Shown one piece after another: positions 1 through 9,331 of a DNA stretch of 36,635 nt; within the stretch, counting starts at the first letter, position 1; every line of letters begins with the position of its first letter. The notes beneath the pieces are model-generated. The model saw nothing but the letters and a program-made list of their open reading frames with translations. It did not search any database and was not told the origin of the DNA. Both the position numbers and the translations under genes were made by a program. Origin of the DNA: Prorocentrum cordatum (taxonomy: Eukaryota; Sar; Dinophyceae; Prorocentrales; Prorocentraceae); assembly GCA_963575745.1 (NCBI GenBank), contig CAUYUJ010008557.1, positions 312,001 through 348,635 on the forward strand. Reading direction: 5' to 3'.

Positions 1-930
1 ACATGGTTGCGTGGTTGCGCAACATCAGTTTTCAAAAAAGCGTGCGCTCTTGCGAACCCTTAACAAAACCATCGGTTTCTCAACATCGTCATGGGATTCT
101 GCCAAACGGGCCTCTGGCGCCGCATGCCCGACGTCATTCGCGCGCCCTTGCGCGCGGGCTGGGGGGGGGGGGGGGGGGGGGGGCGCGATCCGCGCCAAAA
201 CCATGCGGGCCGCGCTCGCGCGTCGGCCGCGCGCGCATGTTGAACTCCTTCCAAAACCTTCATCGCCGACGCGGGGGCGCCGTCATCGTCGCCGGAGTGA
301 CCAGCATCGGCGCCCGCACTGGCCCCGCCGTGGTCGTCGTCAACATCGTCACCAACATCGCTGTTATCATCATCGCGTCTACCGTGGTCGACGTTGCCAT
401 GATACCGCGCCCGCCCACGTCACCGACTCGCACTGAAGTGCCCGCTGGGATGTGCCATGCGGTCGGCGCCACCACGGCCGCGTCGGTGGCGCCAAGCTAG
501 CTGGCCGCTGCGCGCGCGTGCTAGGGTTGGCGCGGCCGCAGATATGCACCAGCCAACGCCAAGCATGCATCGCAATCGCCACCGCATGGGTTTCGTAAAC
601 CAAATTGCGGGTGGGTGGGTGGGATGTTTGCAGTGCCGTGGGATGTGTCAACTCGTTTGCTAAAGTCACTTGCGCCGCATAGGTTGGTTCTCTTTTTTAA
701 AAATACAATCGACTCTACCCCCCCCCGAGTTATCGCCCCCCCTTCGGGAATGTAAATCATATATGATTATGACCACACGTCCATTCTGAACATGAAATCA
801 CAATGTCCCAGGCCAACTGGTATCCTCCTGAGGTTCCCTTTTGTAACTATCCCAGTGCGACCCTACCTAGGAGTTGGAGCGTCTAGGAAGCAACATCTAC
901 ATCTACACCGACAGCTACATTAACATATAC
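1..930. other. No recognised gene; contains a 23-G run
   Basis: No open frame here reads like a known protein. A pure run of 23 G lies at 161-183, inside GC-rich sequence with several GCGCGC tracts. From about 560 the composition becomes mixed, with short poly-A/T and poly-C stretches (for example 720-727). The frames that cross the G run translate to poly-Gly or poly-Pro and look accidental. The G run could form quadruplex DNA, and its length in the assembly may be unreliable. Confidence 0.6.
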
Positions 931-1420
931 GATATGCTATGTTGTGCTATGCTATGCTACGCTATGCTGCGCTATGTTTTGCTAGGCTATGCCATGTTCT
1001 GCACTGCTGCGCTATGCTCTGCTAGGTTATGCTATGATATGCTATGCTGCGCTATGCTATGCCATGCTATGCGATGCTGCGTTATGCTATGCTGCGATAT
1101 GATATGCTGTGATATGCTGCGCTGTACTATGCTAAGCTATGTCATGATATGATGTTATATGCTGCGCTATGCTATGCTATGCTGTGCTGTGCTGCGTTAT
1201 GCTATGCTGCGTTATGCCATGTTATGCTATGATATGCTTTGCTATGCTAATGCTGCGCTAAGCTGAGCGGTGCTAAACTAAGCTAAATTAGGCTAAGCTA
1301 AGCTAGTCTAAGCTAAACTAGGCTAAGCTAAGCTAAGCTAAACTATGCTGCGATAAGCTAAGCTAAGCTACGCTAAGTTAAGCTAGGCTAAGCTAAGATG
1401 AGACAAGCAACGCTAAGCTA
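931..1420 (+). repeat. Pentanucleotide array, GCTAT switching to GCTAA
   Basis: About 65 tandem 5-bp units of the form GCTAT occupy 931 to about 1250, with frequent GCTGC and GATAT variants. At about 1255 the unit changes to GCTAA, which runs to about 1420. All copies keep GCT and vary at the last two bases. Because the unit is 5 bp, the array translates into a low-complexity Met/Leu/Cys/Tyr pattern; that reading frame is not taken as a gene. Confidence 0.9.
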
Positions 1421-1626
1421 AGGGAACGTCACTGGGGGAACCGCGGGGCGGATGCCGGGGGAACCGCCCGGGGCGTGGCCCACTGCCCGGCCTTTAAGTG
1501 TACCGAATAAGAACCCTTCTAGGCAGAGCCTGGGCAGGGAAAGAGCACTATGCGGTGACATTTTTTGTTCCAACATAACATGTTTGCACGAATCCCTTGC
1601 AAAAAAAGGGACGAAGTGCACACGCG

Positions 1627-2068
1627 CGCGTCGTCCCTCGTCGTCGTCGTCGTCCGTCGTCGGCGTCTTGTCGTCGTCCCTCCTATTTCGTCGCCGTCGT
1701 CGTCGTCGTTGTCGTCGTCGTCGTCGTTGTCGTCGTCGTCGTCTTCCTTCCTCGTCGTTGTCGTCGTCGGCGTCGCCGACCTTCCTCCTTCTTCGTCGTT
1801 CGCGTCGTCGCCGTCCTCCCTCCTCCCTCGTCGTTGTCGTCGTCGTTGTCGTCGTCCTCGTCGTCGTTGTCTTCGTCGTCGTCGTCGGCGTCGTCGTCGT
1901 CGTTGTCATCGTCGTCGTCGTCGTCGGCGTCGTCGCTGTTGTTGGTGTCGTCGTCGTCGTGGTCGCTGTCGTCGTCGAAGTCGTTGGAGGCGTCGTCGGT
2001 GTCTTCGTCGTCGGTGTCGGCGGCGCTGTCGTCGTCGTTGTCGTTGTCGTCGTCGGCGTCGGTGTCGT
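1627..2068 (+). repeat. CGT/GTC trinucleotide microsatellite
   Basis: An imperfect (CGT)n tract of about 440 bp with interruptions such as CCTCCTT and GTTGTCG. All six frames are open over most of it, giving poly-Ser, poly-Val, poly-Arg, poly-Asp or poly-Thr, as expected for a triplet repeat. None is treated as coding. Confidence 0.9.
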
Positions 2069-2204
2069 GGCCAAGTGCCATCTAGTACCTACCGTCACGG
2101 TCTTGTCTTCAGAGGTCTTGCGACGAAGTTGCGGGTGGGAGGGTGGGATGTTTGCACGAGCAGTGGAGAGGACAGCTTCAAGACGGTCAAAGTGTTTCCA
2201 CCCA

Positions 2205-2490
2205 CATAGATTGCGCCCCGCAGATTTTACCACATAGACTGAACCACGTAGATTGTTCAATGCAGAGATTGCAACACATAGATTGCAGGATTTGTCTTCG
2301 CGCCCAGAGCGCGATTTTTGATGCTCACAACATGGATTTCGAGATGTGTCGCACAACACCGATTTATCCGCATACATCAGAAAACATAGATTGCACAACA
2401 TCTAGTGCACCACGTAAGTTGCACTACATCTATTGCACGCCATGGATGTCAACTCATCGATCTCGCAACACGTATTGCACATCATAGTTT
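2205..2490 (+). repeat. Degenerate 13-16 bp minisatellite (CACATAGATTGCA-like)
   Basis: At least ten diverged copies of a CACATAGATTGCA-like unit are spaced 13-16 bp apart, for example CACATAGACTGAA, CACGTAGATTGTT and CACATAGATTGCAGG. They are interrupted by 60 bp of unrelated sequence at about 2292-2350 and then resume. No reading frame is conserved between copies. Confidence 0.65.
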
Positions 2491-3070
2491 GGTAGAAACA
2501 CATTGTTTGGGGCCCGCGCTGGATTACATTCTGCCTCATCTCCTATTTGGAAGATGTTGCACTCCCACGCGCGTATTGGTCAGGTCAGGCACGTCTACAT
2601 ATCATCCCACGTTGTCTTGGACCAAGGCAGCTAGCCAACAACGAACGCGTCGGGGCCTTCATCCACACGTGGCACATTTCGGACGCGAGGTTGTGCTTGT
2701 ACTCCACGGAGGTGTTTGTGCCCGTCGTGCGCTCGGCCTTCATGAACGAAGCGCGTCTCTCGCGCTGCTTGGTCTCAGGTGCGACATCGTCGCCGCGCTG
2801 TCCATCGTTCGAAGGCAAGCCCACCCCGTTTCGCGCGGTGGTGTTCTCCCACAAAACAATAAATTTGGGGGCGCTTTTGGAGCCGGTGGGTGATCAGGGG
2901 ACGGCCCAGACCCCGTGCTGGAACCCGATCGGCCAGACACCTCGGGCGCTGCGCCGTCCAGCGCCCGCCCGCCACACGCAGTGGTGCAGTGAACCCGCGC
3001 TCGAGGTCTGCTTCGCGCCGGGGCTCGCGGCCACCTCCTCCACCGCGCTCGCCTCCGTGTCGCCTGGTGG
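2491..3070. other. No recognised gene
   Basis: Moderately GC-rich single-copy-looking DNA. Several overlapping frames are open on both strands (for example plus-strand 2547-3074), but none shows a known domain or a consistent codon bias. It could contain exon sequence of an unrecognised gene; I cannot support one. Confidence 0.4.
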
Positions 3071-3388
3071 ATGAGCGCTGGAAGCCGACTTTCCGTCGCG
3101 GAACGAGCCCTATGGACCCTGTTGGGCCCATCGGCCGCGCGAGCTCAGTCCAAGGGCAAAAACAAGAACCAGGACGACGACGCGACGGTCGAGCCCGAGA
3201 AGAAGACGAGGAGAGGTGGCGAGAATTCCAAGCGCTGCAGGGAGAGCGCCGCTGGCCGTGCTTCCGCACCAAGCTCGCCATCCGAGGACCGGGCAGCAAC
3301 CGAGGAGCGGGCAGATGCCGATGAGCATGTAGAGGAGCATGAAGGCAAGCAGTCGACGGAAGCGCGCCCGATCAGTGACCTCGATTGA
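3071..3388 (+). CDS. Hypothetical highly charged low-complexity protein or exon
   Basis: An ATG-initiated frame of 105 residues ending in TGA at 3386-3388. After about 25 ordinary residues it becomes strongly charged: a Lys/Asn/Asp stretch (KGKNKNQDDD), then a Glu/Lys/Arg stretch, then a Ser/Ala/Glu-rich tail. Many codons end in G or C, like coding sequence elsewhere in the window. There is no domain, signal peptide or membrane segment. It may be one exon of a longer protein or a chance frame in GC-rich DNA. I do not recognise it. Confidence 0.3.
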   Translation: MSAGSRLSVAERALWTLLGPSAARAQSKGKNKNQDDDATVEPEKKTRRGGENSKRCRESAAGRASAPSSPSEDRAATEERADADEHVEEHEGKQSTEARPISDLD

Positions 3389-3961
3389 GGTCCCGCACTG
3401 GCGAACTAGGCGGCAGTGCGAGCCCGTCGTACGCCCTTAACATATCCACCCTTCCCTGCTCCCTACCTCCCACTCGACCTGGTCAAGTATGCCGCACTCC
3501 TCATCTTATTCGAAACGACTCCGAGCGATACCTCGCCTCGCATCCTGCCTCGGGCTTTCGGACCACGTGTCCGCCGCTCGGAGTCCTCCTTGGCAGGCTC
3601 ATGCCATTCACATTCGTGTGAGCTCGGCCCAGTGCTGTTCCCAAGAGCGCGGGCGAGCTCCCGAGTACAGTCGGTGAACTCGCCATCCGCCCGCTCCGAC
3701 GCTTTCTGGCCAGGTGGCGGCGGAGGATCCTTGCTGGGTTTGGAATGTGCGCGGGGTTTGGACACTTCTGGTTTCCCTTTCTTTCGTTCCCTTCGCTTCG
3801 CCAGAACTGTTCGATCGCCCGCACAATCCCGAGTCACATCGGATGTTCCCGGGCGCCAGCGCATACAAACGCATATCTGAGAAAGGAAAGAGCTTGCTGG
3901 CATTTCGAATTGTCGCCATGTCAACCTCGTTACCAACACCCCCCGCAATTCTAGTTCCACG
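3389..3961. other. No recognised gene
   Basis: Mixed-composition DNA between the charged frame and the first CCT tract. Open frames on both strands are short and share no codon pattern; nothing recognisable. Confidence 0.45.
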
Positions 3962-4147
3962 TCCTCTTCCTCTTCCTCCCCCCCTCCTCCTCTCCTCCTT
4001 CTCCTCCTCCTCCTCCTCCTCCTCGTCCTCCTCCTCTTCCTTCTCCTCCTCCTCCTCCTCCTCCTCCTCCTCCTCCTCCTCCTCCTCCCTCTCTTTGTCC
4101 TCCTCCTCCTCCTCCTCCTCCTCCTCCTCCTCCTCCTCCCCTCTCAG
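3962..4147 (+). repeat. CCT microsatellite ending in a polypyrimidine-AG
   Basis: A nearly pure (CCT)n/(CTC)n tract with a few CTT and CTCTCTTTG interruptions. Its 3' end reads CCCTCTCAG, with AG at 4146-4147, so the tract ends exactly like a splice acceptor. The sequence immediately after it is coding-like (next entry). Confidence 0.9.
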
Positions 4148-4230
4148 GCCGAGGAGGCGGGTGACGCTGAGAAGTTCCACGTTGAGGTCAACTCGGACCA
4201 CACGGCGTCCCTGAAGAGCCTCCACGGCCA
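4148..4230 (+). CDS. Candidate internal exon fragment after a polypyrimidine tract
   Basis: Directly after the AG at 4146-4147, a short frame encodes about 27 residues of balanced composition, beginning [10 protein letters not shown] and continuing with [16 protein letters not shown]. Most codons end in G or C. The frame then runs into a G-run and Arg/Gly-rich sequence, so the exon probably ends near 4226-4240; no clear donor was identified. Upstream and downstream exons were not found. It does not match a domain I can name and could be a chance frame; the placement right after a strong acceptor-like signal is the main support. Confidence 0.3.
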
Positions 4231-4328
4231 CCTGGGGGAAGGGGGGGGTCTGGGACGGGGCATGGAAAGCCAGGCGCGCCGCATGCGGCGGTGGGGAGTG
4301 GGCAGCTCCTCCCTGGGGGTGTTCCTGC

Positions 4329-4452
4329 CCCCCCTCCTCCTCCTCCTCCTCCTCCTCCTCCTCCTCCTCCTCCTCCTCCTCCTCCTTCTCATCCTTTTCT
4401 TCGTGCTCCTCCTTCTCCTTCTCCTCCTCCTCCTCCTCCTCCTCTTCCTCTC
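4329..4452 (+). repeat. Second CCT microsatellite
   Basis: A (CCT)n tract with a central interruption containing CATCCTTTTCTTCGTG. It translates to poly-Leu or poly-Pro and is not coding. It ends in CCCCATCTCACAAG. Confidence 0.9.
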
Positions 4453-4734
4453 CCCCATCTCACAAGTACGTACTCAGTCTGGACACTGCTCTCTTGTTTT
4501 TCCGAAATTATCCAGAAGATCGCCGTGTGTGTTTCGCGTAATGGTTCACCGCGCAGGATTGCATTATTTGATGTCCCTTATGGTTTTTACAATCCGATTG
4601 TTTCTGGTGTTTCAAAATGGAGCCCCCGCTGCAGCGTGGGCCTCATTTCCGGATCGGCGCTTTACTCCCGTCGTTCGGAATGGCTACCTGGCCCCCCAGC
4701 GTTGGCCACTTTTCTGGATCCCTGGTCCCGCAGG
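4453..4734. other. No recognised gene
   Basis: 280 bp between the CCT tract and the 9-bp minisatellite. Frames continue through it from the repeats but show no known motif. Confidence 0.5.
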
Positions 4735-5224
4735 TCTCGCAGGCCTCGCAGGCCCCAAAAGTCCGTCAAGACCTACAGGACCCACAGGACCCACAGGGCC
4801 CACAAGTGTCGCAGGTCGTCCCACAGGTCCCACAAGTAGTACAGGTCTGACTGGTTCCACAGATCCTACAAGTGTCGCAGGTCCCACAGGTCTTACAGGT
4901 CCGAGAGGTCCCGCAGGTCCCACGGGCCCCACAAGCGTCGCAGATTTCACAGGTCGCACACAGGTCCCCCAGGTCCCACAGGTCCGGCAGGTCCCGCCAG
5001 TCCCATCAGTCCCATAGGTATCGCAGGTTTCGCATTCCTATACCTCCTACACGTCCCACAGGTCCCACAAGTCCCACAGGTATCGCAGGTCTCACAGGCC
5101 CCACAGGCCACAGAGGCCCTTCAGGTCGCACAGGTCCCACAGGTCCCGCAGGTCCTACAGGTACCACAGTGCCACAGCTCCCGCCTGCCCCACAGGTCCC
5201 ACAGGTCCCACAAGTCCCACAGGC
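4735..5224 (+). repeat. 9-bp minisatellite (GGTCCCACA), left part
   Basis: About 50 imperfect tandem copies of GGTCCCACA and variants (CAAGTCCCA, CAGGTCTTA, CAAGTGTCG). In one frame the 9-bp unit gives Gly-Pro-Thr triplets that imitate collagen; in another it gives Val-Pro-Gln. The array stops abruptly at 5224, where a mobile element begins, and the same unit resumes at 11560, so one ancestral array was split by the insertion. Confidence 0.85.
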
Positions 5225-5290
5225 TGGTGAGCTCTGTGCGACATTGATATCACGCCAGTCTCCGTCCCCTCTCTTGTAGCTTTTCGGCGC
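5225..5290 (+). repeat. Split direct repeat A1 (5' end of the element)
   Basis: 66 bp starting TGGTGAGCTCTGTGCGAC and ending TTTTCGGCGC, repeated without visible change at 11314-11379. It contains the 8-bp palindrome TGATATCA. The first ATG of the element lies 11 bp downstream. The left boundary is set by where similarity to A2 starts and the 9-bp minisatellite ends. Confidence 0.9.
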
Positions 5291-5301
5291 AACGGATTCA
5301 G

Positions 5302-5766
5302 ATGCAAACCGCCGCGCCCGTCCTCGCGCAAGTCGCGGGATACGCTGTCGGCTGGTGGAGCAGCGGCGGGCATCGCTGCATCTGCTCTTGCGAGGACTCA
5401 GGCAGCGTGGACCGCGACATCATCGGGATCCTGCAGCGCCAGCTGGATCGGTGCGGGCCCGACCAGCTGACCTCGCCGCCGCCGACCACCTGCCACTGCG
5501 ACGCAGGTTCGGCCTGGGTCGGCGCTGCGGCGGGCTTCGCCGTGGGCGTGGTGGTCGGCGTTCTCCTGTGCCTGGTCGTGTACTTCCGTGCTGCTGCCCG
5601 CCGCCCAGATGTCAGACCACCCGCCGGCGCCGAGCTGGCTGCGATCGCTGATTCCGGGGGCTCGCCTGTGCGTGATGTACCCGGACGAGGACCTCTGGCA
5701 CGAGAGGCTTCTCTGCGGGCGCGTACGGGCGGACGGGTGGTCATGGGTGGTCCTGACACCGACTGA
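5302..5766 (+). CDS. Cys-rich single-pass membrane protein of the DIRS element
   Basis: The first ATG after repeat A1 opens a 154-residue frame. The N-terminal half has a cysteine cluster (C26, C28, C30, then C51, C64, C66). One strongly hydrophobic stretch at about residues 71-95, rich in Gly, Val and Leu, is followed by basic residues (FRAAARR), as in a single-pass membrane helix. The C-terminal third overlaps the start of the gag-like frame by 158 bp in another frame and looks like overprinted sequence. DIRS elements usually have no membrane protein, so its role is unknown; an envelope-like or membrane-targeting role is conjecture. The real product may stop functioning as a distinct domain near residue 105, where the overlap begins. 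Position at the very 5' end and the intact ATG argue that it is a real gene. Confidence 0.6.
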   Translation: MQTAAPVLAQVAGYAVGWWSSGGHRCICSCEDSGSVDRDIIGILQRQLDRCGPDQLTSPPPTTCHCDAGSAWVGAAAGFAVGVVVGVLLCLVVYFRAAARRPDVRPPAGAELAAIADSGGSPVRDVPGRGPLAREASLRARTGGRVVMGGPDTD

Positions 5767-6877
5767 AGACCAGCATGAGGAGGACTTCGTAGACGCCGCC
5801 GAGATCTTGGTCTGTGGGCCCAAGGGCGGCACTCCAGTAAAGTTGTATGGCAAGCACTTGTTCAAGATGGAGCACCGCTCCAACACGCACTACGCGGACT
5901 TCATGGCGGCTGGGCTGAAGCTCGCTGATGAGTTGGTCAGCGCAGGAGGCGGTGGTCCTGCACCTCTTCCTGAGGCGGGGCCCTGGGCCCCCTTGGCTGA
6001 CGCCGACGTGGAGCGCGACCCCACGACCAAGTGGATCGCGCTCGAGTCAAGGTTCGGCTACGCCGCGGGCGACCCGATCGACGTGGTGGGCCAGCCCTAT
6101 CTGCGCTCGGGTGATCGTGGCGTGCTGGAGCTGACGGAGGGGCCCATTGCTGTGGGCATCTCGGACACCGCAGTCACAGGGCTCACGCCACGTGCTGGGC
6201 CGCTGGACAGCCGCCTGCTGGGAATGAGCTCGGACGCGACCTTCACGCGTCAGAGTTTTGCCCAGCGCGCCCAGCTCCTCGAGACGGGTGACAACCAGAG
6301 GTGGATGGTGCAGGGGCCCCCGACCGTGCGTTGGGTTTGCCTCGCGCACGTAGAGGGCAACACCACGCCCAAGCAGCGCCACTTCTGGTGGCGTCAAGTC
6401 CTGGGGCTAGTTTCAACGGACCCTGGGGTCGAGGAGCATAGTTTCTTGTGCGAGCTGATCGAGACCGCTGTGGCGAGGGGCGGCCTCAACGTGGCGGCAC
6501 TGGAGGCGTTCGAGACGGTGTCGAGGCGCTTCCAGCTCTGGGAGGAGTTCTACGCAGAGGCGTTGCGGATCGCGGAGGCCGGCGACCACGGGGATGACCT
6601 GGGCGAGAGGAGGCTCTTCCTGGGGAACCACCGGAGCAAGGGCCTCGCGATTGTGTCGCCGGAGTTGGAGCAGCACGTTGCCACGAAGCTGCAGGAGGAA
6701 AGCGCGGTGCTCAAGGAGCGCCGCAAGGGTCGCGAGGAGCGGGGGCTTGCTCGCACGGACCCGACGCGCCCATCTACTTCTTCGGGCTCTGGCGCTGCTG
6801 CATCTGGCGCCCAGCAGCCCCCGCAGCAGACCCAGCCTCCAGGACGTGGGAGGGGGCTGGGTCGTGGGCGGAGCTGA
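5609..6877 (+). CDS. Gag-like protein of the DIRS element
   Basis: 422 residues from ATG 5609 (the frame is open slightly further upstream but without ATG) to TGA 6875-6877. The N-terminal ~70 residues contain a compact Trp/Leu/Val-rich segment (RVRADGWSWVVLTPTED). The central part is acidic and mixed. The C-terminal third is helical and charged (segment around ELEQHVATKLQEE) and ends in a Ser/Gln/Pro linker and an Arg-Gly tail (GRGRGLGRGRS) suited to binding RNA. There is no zinc knuckle. The location between the membrane ORF and pol, and the basic tail, suggest the nucleocapsid-type protein; I cannot name a domain family. The reading frame is the same as pol, which follows after a single TGA. 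Confidence 0.7.
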   Translation: MSDHPPAPSWLRSLIPGARLCVMYPDEDLWHERLLCGRVRADGWSWVVLTPTEDQHEEDFVDAAEILVCGPKGGTPVKLYGKHLFKMEHRSNTHYADFMAAGLKLADELVSAGGGGPAPLPEAGPWAPLADADVERDPTTKWIALESRFGYAAGDPIDVVGQPYLRSGDRGVLELTEGPIAVGISDTAVTGLTPRAGPLDSRLLGMSSDATFTRQSFAQRAQLLETGDNQRWMVQGPPTVRWVCLAHVEGNTTPKQRHFWWRQVLGLVSTDPGVEEHSFLCELIETAVARGGLNVAALEAFETVSRRFQLWEEFYAEALRIAEAGDHGDDLGERRLFLGNHRSKGLAIVSPELEQHVATKLQEESAVLKERRKGREERGLARTDPTRPSTSSGSGAAASGAQQPPQQTQPPGRGRGLGRGRS

Positions 6878-6988
6878 CGCTTCGCCTCTCTCTTCATCCG
6901 GCTGCCCACCGTCGCCCCCGGGCGGTTGGGCTTTTCCCACAGGGGGGGCGCACTTGTGGTGGTGGTGCGCTTGGCGAGTATCGAGATC

Positions 6989-9331
6989 ATGGAGGTGCAG
7001 CGTGACGTGCTGCCTCTGCCGCTGGGGGCTGCCCTCAGTCAGGAACTGCGTGGAGAGGTTGCTGGACCTGTCCAACCTCGTTCGCGTCGGCTCCGACAGC
7101 TGCGCGCACAAGAGAGGTGGCTGCGTAAGGGCATCGATGCCCTGAATGAGCTCGGTGGTCGTGGAGAGACAGCGGATCCTCATCGTCGCCTCTCCCTGCC
7201 GCAACAGCTTGCGGTTCGGCACCTTGCTCGTTCTTATGGTCGCGTGGGCCCCCCGCCTCCCGATTTTGGTGCCCACGGAGCGTTCAGGGCGCTTCAGGGT
7301 TCTAGGTGCGGTTATGCGGGCTCGCTGACCGATGGCAGGGTTGCTGCTTACAGACGTGGTGAAGTCTCACTACCGCAGGGCAAGGCTGGAGGCGTGTCTC
7401 TCTTGAACTGCCTTGGGCCTGAGCTGCAGTCAGTTTTGGTAAGTGGTCAGGGTCTCCTTCGCTCTGATCGTGATCGCGACAAAGTTCTTTTAGATGCTCC
7501 CAGGGTGCCGGCTATGGACGTCAACTTGGGCAAGGGGGGCGCCGACTACGGGCGCTTCCTGGGGGAGCTGCATGACCTTGGGGCTATCGAGGTGTGCGAG
7601 TCGCCGCAGGAGGTCTGCGGGCTCTTCTTCGCTCCCCGCAAGGATGGGCGTCTACGTCTCATTTGGGGCACGAGGCGCTCCAACGCACACTTCGAGGTGC
7701 CGCCCTTCACCGCCTTGCCGTCTGGTGAGGCTCTGGCTGCTCTTGAGATTGACGAGTCGATCGCTGAGCAGAGGATAGTGGCACCTAGCGCGGATGTGGA
7801 GGTTTGCTTCTACCAGTACGAGCTGCCGCCCAACCTCCGCCCGTTCTTCGCTCGTAAGTCTGTTGACCTTCGGTTTCTGCCTCGGCATGTGCGTGGCCGG
7901 GTCAGCCAGCAGGCCGCCAACGGCCACGTTCAATTTCAATCTCGCGTTGTGCCCATGGGATGGGCCTGGGCCGTGCACCTCGCGCAGCAAGCGCACATGT
8001 CGTTGCTGAAGGATGTGAGGCCGCTCGACTCCTGGGTGCTGGACAAGGTGCCGACGGAGCCGATCAGCGCTTCGCACTTGGCTAAGATACTCTACATCGA
8101 CAACTTTGCGCCCATCGGTTCCACGCGGGCTCGGCCTGACGCGGCCACTGCTGATATGATCACGTCGTTAGCGGATGCTGGGGTCAAATCTGACATGGAC
8201 CCGAGCTCTGGGACGTTTGGGGTGCACGACCTTCTTGGCTTCTCGTTGGTCGGGCGCCGCGCCACTTGGGCCCTCAGTGCTCGCAAGTTTTGGAAGATCA
8301 AGGGGGCGCTGGACTACATGGTTTCGTCCAGCCAGGGCTTCGCCGGCGCGGAGATGGAGCGGCTGCTGGGGCACTTGGTCAGCTGCTTCCTGCTCCGACG
8401 CGAAATGCTCTCGCTCCTGTACGCGTCGCGCACCTTCGCCCAGGAGGCCAAGCTGCGCCGGGTGCCCCTCTGGCCTTCGGTCCGCAAGGAGCTCCGGTGG
8501 TGCCGCGCGTTGCTGCCGCTGGTGACCGCGGACATGTCACGGCCTTGGTCTCCTTTGATCACTTCCTATGATGCAAGTCCCTGGGGATATGGCGTTTGCG
8601 AAACGTCGGTCTCGGCATCGCAGTCTGGGGAGATTGGACGACTGAACGACAGATCAAGATGGAAGGGGTGGTTGGCTACCAATCGTCGGCCTCGGGGCGA
8701 CCTCACGGATCTTGACGATGTCGACGACGACTTCAAGATCCCACGAGATCGGGACACGATCCTCTCGGCTGGTGCGGCTTCGGGCTTTACCGAGGTGGAC
8801 CCTGGATTTCTGAGAGACGCCGCCTGGGTCACAGTCGCAGCCGGGCCCGCTTCTGCTAGCCTGCCTATTCATTTGCTGGAAGGATTTGCTCCGCTCCATG
8901 GGGTGCGCCGCGCCTCTCGAACCAGTCGGTGTCGTTCTCGTCGGCTCGTCTTCTTGGGGGACAGTCTGAGTCTTATCTGTGCGCTATGTAAAGGGCGGGC
9001 TACAGATTTCAGGCTTAACTCTATCTGTCGGGAGGTCTTGGCTATCAGTCTGGCTTCGGATTTCAAGCTGGCCCACAGGTGGATCCCCTCAGAGAGAAAT
9101 GCTGCTGATAAGCCGTCTCGTCGGTACATGCCGAAGTGGAACAGGGACCTGTCGAGAGCTTCTGGGCTCAAGAACGATGAGGTTAACGCCTCCTCGCCGT
9201 CGTTCAGCTACGCAGGCGGGGCTTCCGGTCTTCGCATCAGATACCGCCGCCCTCTCGCCCGAGGCCTTCGTCCGGGGCGCTGGTGGCCGCTGGGGATCCT
9301 GCGGGGTCAAGCGCTGCCGCCCAGCCGCTGA
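6989..9331 (+). CDS. Reverse transcriptase-RNase H (pol) of the DIRS element
   Basis: 780 residues from the first ATG (6989); the frame is open back to the gag stop at 6877. RT motifs occur in order: LRLIWGTRRSN (fingers), catalytic Asp269 in ADVEVCFYQY, VVPMGWAWAVHL around Met323, and the active-site YIDN at residues 369-372 (8093-8104), with Asn in place of the second Asp of the usual YxDD. RNase H follows with Asp528 (SYDASPWGYG), Asp658 (FLGDSLS) and Asp707 (RNAADKPSR), the pattern typical of DIRS and related elements. It would copy the element RNA into cDNA and degrade the template. It overlaps the recombinase frame by 49 bp in the -1 direction. No canonical slippery heptamer was seen in the overlap. 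Confidence 0.9.
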   Translation: MEVQRDVLPLPLGAALSQELRGEVAGPVQPRSRRLRQLRAQERWLRKGIDALNELGGRGETADPHRRLSLPQQLAVRHLARSYGRVGPPPPDFGAHGAFRALQGSRCGYAGSLTDGRVAAYRRGEVSLPQGKAGGVSLLNCLGPELQSVLVSGQGLLRSDRDRDKVLLDAPRVPAMDVNLGKGGADYGRFLGELHDLGAIEVCESPQEVCGLFFAPRKDGRLRLIWGTRRSNAHFEVPPFTALPSGEALAALEIDESIAEQRIVAPSADVEVCFYQYELPPNLRPFFARKSVDLRFLPRHVRGRVSQQAANGHVQFQSRVVPMGWAWAVHLAQQAHMSLLKDVRPLDSWVLDKVPTEPISASHLAKILYIDNFAPIGSTRARPDAATADMITSLADAGVKSDMDPSSGTFGVHDLLGFSLVGRRATWALSARKFWKIKGALDYMVSSSQGFAGAEMERLLGHLVSCFLLRREMLSLLYASRTFAQEAKLRRVPLWPSVRKELRWCRALLPLVTADMSRPWSPLITSYDASPWGYGVCETSVSASQSGEIGRLNDRSRWKGWLATNRRPRGDLTDLDDVDDDFKIPRDRDTILSAGAASGFTEVDPGFLRDAAWVTVAAGPASASLPIHLLEGFAPLHGVRRASRTSRCRSRRLVFLGDSLSLICALCKGRATDFRLNSICREVLAISLASDFKLAHRWIPSERNAADKPSRRYMPKWNRDLSRASGLKNDEVNASSPSFSYAGGASGLRIRYRRPLARGLRPGRWWPLGILRGQALPPSR

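Noticed and set aside
4262-5017. Collagen-like Gly-Pro-Thr protein
   Set aside because: The triplets arise from a 9-bp minisatellite; other frames are also open and the frame runs through poly-Leu from a CCT tract.
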